From: an uncultured Lachnospiraceae bacterium
Lineage (GTDB): Bacteria; Bacillota; Clostridia; Lachnospirales; Lachnospiraceae
Length of the DNA: 58,426 nucleotides
Reading direction: 5' to 3'
NCBI GenBank assembly: GCA_910586615.1
Contig: CAJUJP010000027.1
Coordinates: 1-58,426 of the forward strand
The first letter of the stretch is position 1, and each line of letters starts with the position of its first letter. A model generated the notes under the pieces. It did not search any database. It had not been told where the DNA came from and worked only from the letters and a program-made list of their open reading frames with translations. The position numbers and the translations under genes were made by a program. Below, piece by piece: positions 53,114 to 58,426 of the stretch.

Positions 53114-55178
53114 AAAAGTCTTTAGTTTATTTGAGGATTCAGGCTATGAAGAACTGTTTCCACAAGTCCGGCTTCTGGGTCATGCAGCAGACTATTTTGT
53201 CCAATGTAATACTTATGAGGTCCTGGTACCTTCCAGGGCTGTCACGGGGCAGAGGATTGACCTTTTTGAGGATGCGGTATTAAAGCTGCTGGACTACAAA
53301 CCATATACCGGAGAAGAAATGGCTGCGAAATTATGTCTTCCCACAGATATCATTCATTTTGTCAGAATAAGATTAAAAGAACTTGGATTGCTGGAAAAAG
53401 ATGAGTACACGGTGAGTGAATCCGGTAAAAGTTACTTAAACGGAACCGCAAATAACAGGGTAGCTTACAGGCAGGCAAGACTTTTTGTCCTAAAAGATAC
53501 CGGTGAAATTTTGCCTTATGTACATTATGGCGAATTAGAATATGCAGGCGTCAGGAAATCTTCTAAGAGGAAAACAGAGATTGAATATGGACCGGCGGGC
53601 AGGCCTGTGGTGGTCAGCGGCGCAAATATATGGGCTAAATCACCACAGGGCGCACTTGGCGGACGAATGTTAAAGCCGGATCATATCAAAAAAGCATTGA
53701 TTTTGTACAATAAAATTTCGACTGGTTCCACGCGGTTTGCCCCGATTGAAATTGTCAGTGATTATGCCATTGAGAATACAATTTCAGAAGACTGCTTCTT
53801 ACATGTAAAAGCTGCTGTCCAGGAAGGAAGCACAGATGAATTAATTGTATCAGACGGATTTGTTGCGAATAATGATTTCCTGGCAAGATACATAAGGAAA
53901 GAGCATCCGGAGTTGATCAATGAAGTAAAAACACAGATTGTGCATATGCAGTCAGGCGAGGATCAGGCGGGAGAGTGTTTTGACTTTGAAAGCGCCAATA
54001 AAGGCCGTTATAGAAACTTATATCAGCCGGTGCATGTCATAAATTCCCTGTATGAAAAGCTGATGGCAAAGGAGGCAGGAACTTCGCAGGATGAGTATGT
54101 CGAAGAGCAGTATGATCAGAAGCAGCTGCTGCTGAACTGCTATGCGGTGATAGAGCATACATTATACAATTATCTGCGGAACAGTCCATTGAATCCGGAC
54201 AGACTGAGACTTCTGTACCGCCAGGATACCTATCAGAACCGGGAGCTGATTCTGACATTATCGGAACAGTTAGGAGTGGATTATATCAGGCGGTATGACT
54301 ATTTATTCGGAATTGTCAGCAGGAACAATATCAGGAAGATGTTCCATTCAGGAACGCCGAATATGTACATAGCTTTGCCGTTGGTTTTCATTGAGGCATT
54401 CGATCATAAGGATAGTTTTTTCAGAGACGTGATCAACGAATATCCGGGTGTGGTACATACGATCAACAAACTGCATAATAAGTGTAAGAATTTACGTCAT
54501 AAAACAGCTGCTGATGATATCAATATCCGGTATATAGATCAGGTATATTATTTCACTACCATGCTGATAGAACATTTGCTGCCTGATTTTATCGATCAGG
54601 GATCAGCGAATCGAAGAGCGGCTGCCGATGATGTAAAACAGAATAGCAGACTGCTTGTTGATATTCGGCTGGCGGAGGTGTTTGGCTCCATGTATTATTA
54701 CAATGTTATGGATGAGACGCTTAAGAACGAGTGGAGGCGTGTGGCACCCGGGAAGGAGCATTATCCTGCGCCATATGAATATGTAAATACGCTCTATAGA
54801 ATCCTGCAGGAGACAATTTTTGAGCAGGTCTTTTATATGCCAAAGAGACAGTTGTCAAAGGAGCAATTGATTGAACTGGCGAAATCCCGTCTGGGAAAAC
54901 AACCTGAAAGAGGTTTAACAGGAGTCAAACAGGAATATCTGAAAGATACGCTTGCGGGTAAAAATACCACGTTGGGTGCACAAGCTCTGGTATATCTGTG
55001 TTTTTGCCCGGATGAAAAGCTTGAGATGTTACAGAAAACAGAATTTGATAAAACGGTATCTTCCATAACCGGATACAGAGAACATGGGAACAATGTTGCG
55101 CTGGAACTGGATTCCAGGGAACTGGAACAGCTTCGAGACAGCGTGATTGATGTGGCAAAAGCAATAGGGGGGATTTAA
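53103..55178 (+). CDS. Unknown 691-residue operon protein
   Basis: I do not recognise this protein. Residues about 1-60 are followed by a short winged-helix-like stretch (about 60-115; YTGEEMAAKLCLPTD, RIRLKELGLLEKDEYTV). Residues about 135-260 look beta-rich. Residues about 330-640 are mainly helical, with many charged and aromatic residues and no membrane segment. No enzyme motif is evident. The ATG at 53103 has GGGAGGGGG upstream and overlaps the helicase stop by 11 bases, so translation is probably coupled to the helicase. The next gene starts one base after its stop. It may be an adaptor for the helicase or AAA+ protein. Confidence 0.8.
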   Translation: MALEKVFSLFEDSGYEELFPQVRLLGHAADYFVQCNTYEVLVPSRAVTGQRIDLFEDAVLKLLDYKPYTGEEMAAKLCLPTDIIHFVRIRLKELGLLEKDEYTVSESGKSYLNGTANNRVAYRQARLFVLKDTGEILPYVHYGELEYAGVRKSSKRKTEIEYGPAGRPVVVSGANIWAKSPQGALGGRMLKPDHIKKALILYNKISTGSTRFAPIEIVSDYAIENTISEDCFLHVKAAVQEGSTDELIVSDGFVANNDFLARYIRKEHPELINEVKTQIVHMQSGEDQAGECFDFESANKGRYRNLYQPVHVINSLYEKLMAKEAGTSQDEYVEEQYDQKQLLLNCYAVIEHTLYNYLRNSPLNPDRLRLLYRQDTYQNRELILTLSEQLGVDYIRRYDYLFGIVSRNNIRKMFHSGTPNMYIALPLVFIEAFDHKDSFFRDVINEYPGVVHTINKLHNKCKNLRHKTAADDINIRYIDQVYYFTTMLIEHLLPDFIDQGSANRRAAADDVKQNSRLLVDIRLAEVFGSMYYYNVMDETLKNEWRRVAPGKEHYPAPYEYVNTLYRILQETIFEQVFYMPKRQLSKEQLIELAKSRLGKQPERGLTGVKQEYLKDTLAGKNTTLGAQALVYLCFCPDEKLEMLQKTEFDKTVSSITGYREHGNNVALELDSRELEQLRDSVIDVAKAIGGI

Positions 55179-55179
55179 A

Positions 55180-57753
55180 ATGGACGATAAGAAGCCGAAC
55201 GAAGCATTAAGCAGACCGGAGGCGGCAGAGGGCGTGCGTGCTGCTGCAGAAAAAAAAAGCTATCAGGCATGCGCTAAGGAATTACTTGAATGGCAGGCTA
55301 AACTTATTGATGAACAGGCTAAACTGGAAAGATACAGAAGTAATTTACTCCGTCAGGAGGGTGAACTGGAACGGCAGAAGAAAACGGCAGTTCATGAGCA
55401 GCAGGTAATACTTCAGGAAGAACGCCAAAGGTTTGAAGCTGATCTGGCCGCAGCCAGAGCGAAAAAAGATGCCGAGACCATCGCAATGATTGAAAGCGAA
55501 TGGAGCAAATTTGAAAAGGAAAAAGAAACGCGGATTGTCGAGTTAAAAAAAGAACTTGAGGCGATGCGCACACAGACGCAGAAGGAGATGGATACGCTTC
55601 GCTCACAGGTCGGTAAAGAACTGGATGATTTCAGAACTGCCGCGGTTGAAGAAATTGCGGCTATGAAAGCGGAAGCCCGTAAAGAAATAGAAAAAGACCA
55701 GGAGAAAAGCAGGAAGGAAATCAATGCGGCAAGGCAGGAGTCGATTCAGGCGGCCGAGGCGGAGACTGCACAGAGGACGATAGAACTTACTGAAGGAGAA
55801 GAAAGGGCAAAAAGGGAAGCATCCCGCCTGACCGGATTGGAGAAGAAACTGCAGGAACTGGAAATAGAGCTGGAAGAAAGAGAAGCGCAGGTGGAGGCTG
55901 GCAGGAGCGCCAATATCAGAGAAAAAAGACGCCTCGACAGAGAAAAACAGAGAATCAGTGGAGCCGGCGACAATTTGGAACAGGAGATCCGGGAAAGGTT
56001 TTCGGACAAGATTGATTCTTATGAGCAAAAGCTTGCTGCAAAGAATGATGAATTGGAAAACCTGCGGCAGGAACTTGCAGGCTTAATGGCAGCAAACGAA
56101 TCGATCCAGAGCCTCAGAGCGGCATATGGAATGGACCCGGAAAAGATAAACTCCAGAATAGCTGATCTGGAGGCGAGAAACAGGGCGCTGTTGGATGAGG
56201 CGGCAAACAGTACGACAAGGATAGAATATGATCGTATCAGCAGTGAAAAGCGTGCTTTAGAGACGAAATTTGCGCAGGCGCAGGAGGAGATCAGGCAAAT
56301 TTCAGTCACAGATGGTGAAGTACAGACTCTTCGATCTGCAATACGCAGATTGGAGTCGAACAATGAAAACTTAAGAGTTGAGGCGGAGGAGGCAAGGAAT
56401 ATACAAAAGTCTTTACAGGCAGAACTGCTCAGATTGTCAACACCTGCAGAAAGAGAACTGGACCGGGAAGCAAGAATCCAGTCTATTAAGAGAGAAATCA
56501 TGACCGCAGAAGAGCTTGAATGGGGAAATTACCCTGTTGACATGGATGAGATTGCCTGGCTGGATGGCATCAAGCGGCAGTGTGATGCCTATGGCATAAA
56601 ATTCCAGAGAAGAATTCTTTATGCGTTCCATACAGCATTAAAGATTAATGACTGGTCTATGATCACCGTGCTTGCCGGCGTTAGCGGCACTGGTAAATCG
56701 GAGCTTCCCAGACTGTATTCATTTTTCGGGGGATTGAATTTTATTTCTGTTGCAGTACAGCCTAATTGGGACAGCCAGGAGTCAATGCTGGGATTTTTTA
56801 ATTCCATTGATAATCAATTCCAGCCGGAAGATTTACTCAGCTTTTTAGTTCAGTGTTCTGATAAGGATAGTAAATTCCACAATTATACGAGTATTGTTCT
56901 GCTTGATGAGATGAACCTGGCTTATGTGGAACACTATTTTGCCGAGTTCTTAAGCAAACTCGAAGAAAGAAGAGGAAAGACCCAGAAAGATCTGCCGAAG
57001 GTAAAGGTGAATTTAGGAGCGGGCGTTGCGCCCTATGAATTGCCGCTGGTTAGAAATGTGTTGTGGACCGGAACGATGAACCAGGATGAAACAACGAAAT
57101 CACTTTCGGATAAAGTGATTGACCGCAGTATGGTGATTCATTTTCCAAGACCGAAACACCTTGCAGAGAGAACAAAGATGCAGAAACTTAAGAAGACAAA
57201 GCAGAAACTGTTATATGATACCTGGAGATCCTGGATCACGGTTGATCTTGAAACGGATTTTACGGTTGAACAGAGGGCTGTATTTGAAGATTACAAGAGG
57301 ATTATTGAGACGATTAACGATCACATTGAAGAGGTCGGAAGAGCTCTTGGCCATAGAGTATGGCAGTCCATAGAATATTATATTGCGAACTATCCTACCG
57401 TGATCAGAGCTTTGCAAAGCGCACAGGGACAGATTACCGAAGAACTTAAGAAAGAAATGAGAACAGCATTTGAGGACCAGCTTGTTCAGAAGGTCATGCC
57501 TAAACTGAGAGGGATTGAAACAAGGGGCAAAGGCCGGCAGAGTCTGCAAGACATTGAAGATCTTCTTGCGGACGAGGGATTTGATAATCTGAAGGACGAT
57601 TTTGAAATTGCCTGCGAACAGGGGTACGGACAATTTGTATGGAGCAGTGCAAAGTATCTTGGTGATGACGAAGACAATATAACAGCGGATGAAATTACAG
57701 ATGAAGGCGTAGATGAAAGTACAGATGAAGATGTAGATGGAAGTACAGAATAA
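55180..57753 (+). CDS. Long coiled-coil protein with McrB-like AAA+ domain
   Basis: An 857-residue protein. Residues about 15-430 are an almost uninterrupted coiled coil rich in Glu, Lys, Arg and Ala. Residues about 480-800 are an AAA+ domain of the McrB type: Walker A GVSGTGKSE (Lys506), Walker B LLDEMNLA (Asp576-Glu577), and the McrB-style sensor TGTMNQDE (Asn634) followed by SDKVIDRS. McrB proteins are NTP-driven motors that assemble as rings and activate an McrC-type nuclease. The C-terminus is a low-complexity acidic tail with repeated DESTDE-like units (about 825-857). A GGGGGG-rich site precedes the ATG. The usual N-terminal DNA-binding domain of McrB is replaced by the coiled coil. 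Confidence 0.9.
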   Translation: MDDKKPNEALSRPEAAEGVRAAAEKKSYQACAKELLEWQAKLIDEQAKLERYRSNLLRQEGELERQKKTAVHEQQVILQEERQRFEADLAAARAKKDAETIAMIESEWSKFEKEKETRIVELKKELEAMRTQTQKEMDTLRSQVGKELDDFRTAAVEEIAAMKAEARKEIEKDQEKSRKEINAARQESIQAAEAETAQRTIELTEGEERAKREASRLTGLEKKLQELEIELEEREAQVEAGRSANIREKRRLDREKQRISGAGDNLEQEIRERFSDKIDSYEQKLAAKNDELENLRQELAGLMAANESIQSLRAAYGMDPEKINSRIADLEARNRALLDEAANSTTRIEYDRISSEKRALETKFAQAQEEIRQISVTDGEVQTLRSAIRRLESNNENLRVEAEEARNIQKSLQAELLRLSTPAERELDREARIQSIKREIMTAEELEWGNYPVDMDEIAWLDGIKRQCDAYGIKFQRRILYAFHTALKINDWSMITVLAGVSGTGKSELPRLYSFFGGLNFISVAVQPNWDSQESMLGFFNSIDNQFQPEDLLSFLVQCSDKDSKFHNYTSIVLLDEMNLAYVEHYFAEFLSKLEERRGKTQKDLPKVKVNLGAGVAPYELPLVRNVLWTGTMNQDETTKSLSDKVIDRSMVIHFPRPKHLAERTKMQKLKKTKQKLLYDTWRSWITVDLETDFTVEQRAVFEDYKRIIETINDHIEEVGRALGHRVWQSIEYYIANYPTVIRALQSAQGQITEELKKEMRTAFEDQLVQKVMPKLRGIETRGKGRQSLQDIEDLLADEGFDNLKDDFEIACEQGYGQFVWSSAKYLGDDEDNITADEITDEGVDESTDEDVDGSTE

Positions 57754-57864
57754 ATTGAAAAAGCAAAAATTTTACAACTTTCTGTTTGCGCAGCATCGCA
57801 GACAGGCCTGTGATATGTATGAAGCGCGGACTGAAAATCAAAATGTACCAAAGGAGGGTCTGTC

Positions 57865-58426
57865 GTGAAGGAAATAGACAGTTACGAAATGTATTGTAAG
57901 TCCTTTACTGATGATACAAACAGCGGAGCTAAGGCAGACGCACTGCTTTTATGCTACATCCGGAACTGGATTGTCAAATTACAGAGTCATACAGAGAAAG
58001 AATTTACGGATGCCAGCCTTGGACAGTTAATCGAAGATAATCTCGATCAACGAAGAAGGGAAGCTGCGAAGGAAGACGCATTATCGCATATAATCAATAG
58101 TTCGATCGATGCGTTCAGGATTATTTCTAAAAGTATGAGGGAGAAGATCATTCGGGAAAATGTGATGATGCCTTCCTATAAGGTGAAAGAGATTAACAGC
58201 CAGGGGCTGAACTGGCTCAGCAGGCAGTCCGGCCGGAATATAAAGCAGAAGATTTCGTCTGCCGGTAACAATGTCCTGGCTGTTTCGCGGCGTATGAGCT
58301 ATGACACCGGTGAAAACAGACTTTTTGTAGCGTTTGTCAGAAAACTATTGGAGCAGCTAACCGTTAAATTAAAGTATGTTCCGGAAACCCGGCTGCCGGA
58401 AGATGAAAAGGATGTGTATCATGAAC
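57865..58426 (+). CDS. DUF2357/McrC-like protein, cut by the window edge
   Basis: The frame is open to the right edge, giving 187 codons. The GTG at 57865 has an AAAGGAGGG site, so the start is well supported. The visible part is soluble and largely helical. Near residues 148-168 it contains SRRMSYDTGENRLFVAFVRK, resembling the DTPENR-type segment of DUF2357 proteins that act as McrC-like nuclease partners of McrB-type ATPases. The nuclease core would lie beyond the window. Position directly after the McrB-like gene (111 bases) supports this assignment, which remains an inference. Confidence 0.65.
   Translation, partial: MKEIDSYEMYCKSFTDDTNSGAKADALLLCYIRNWIVKLQSHTEKEFTDASLGQLIEDNLDQRRREAAKEDALSHIINSSIDAFRIISKSMREKIIRENVMMPSYKVKEINSQGLNWLSRQSGRNIKQKISSAGNNVLAVSRRMSYDTGENRLFVAFVRKLLEQLTVKLKYVPETRLPEDEKDVYHE

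Noticed and set aside
45356..58426. Prophage or transposon carrying the accessory island
   Set aside because: No integrase, transposase, phage structural gene or attachment repeat is visible within the window, so no mobile element is called, although transfer remains plausible.

Overview
The window is chromosomal DNA from a low-to-mid GC anaerobic Firmicute, most likely a member of the Lachnospiraceae (Clostridia). This rests on gene order and family content: the dus-greA-lysS run, dnaE followed by pfkA, a lysyl-tRNA synthetase with an HD domain attached, a DUF6145-like protein, a SleB-type hydrolase, a SAM-I riboswitch before metK, and strong AGGAGG-type ribosome binding sites. The assignment comes from recognition, not from a database search.

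Positions 1-42800 are mostly housekeeping. In order they hold a MATE transporter converging on a chemotaxis receptor; a UDP-sugar pyrophosphorylase and galE; a hemolysin-III membrane protein and a small hypothetical gene; a large polytopic membrane protein (DUF6020-like); a small alarmone synthetase whose 3' end and downstream DNA are tandemly duplicated (758 bp); a coiled-coil membrane protein; a flavin reductase; dinB; a LysM/G5/M23 peptidase; murA; SAM riboswitch-metK; a DUF234-type ATPase; dnaE-pfkA; an rRNA methyltransferase; proC; a SleB-type cell-wall hydrolase; an NfeD/SPFH pair; argF; birA; a DUF6145-like gene; dusB; an unknown gene; greA; lysS-HD; a Fic protein with a heptad-repeat tail; and an AIM24-like protein. 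Several intergenic gaps carry small palindromic or inverted-repeat elements.

From about 42866 to the right edge the content changes and, by eye, becomes richer in A+T. Two adjacent WYL-domain regulators read leftward. Reading rightward are a Gly/Ala-rich protein of unknown function and then a tightly packed operon: vWA protein, second vWA protein, PP2C phosphatase, protein kinase with a zinc ribbon, superfamily 1 helicase, a 691-residue unknown protein, a long coiled-coil protein with a McrB-like AAA+ domain, and the start of a protein resembling the DUF2357/McrC nuclease partner. The vWA-PP2C-kinase set matches the 'TerY-P triad' known from comparative genomics. Here it is physically joined to a helicase and a McrBC-like NTPase/nuclease pair under WYL regulation. 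This is the most interesting part of the window and looks like a phosphorylation-controlled nucleic-acid-targeting defence or stress system; it runs off the right edge.

No rRNA, tRNA, CRISPR array, transposase, integrase or replication origin was recognised.
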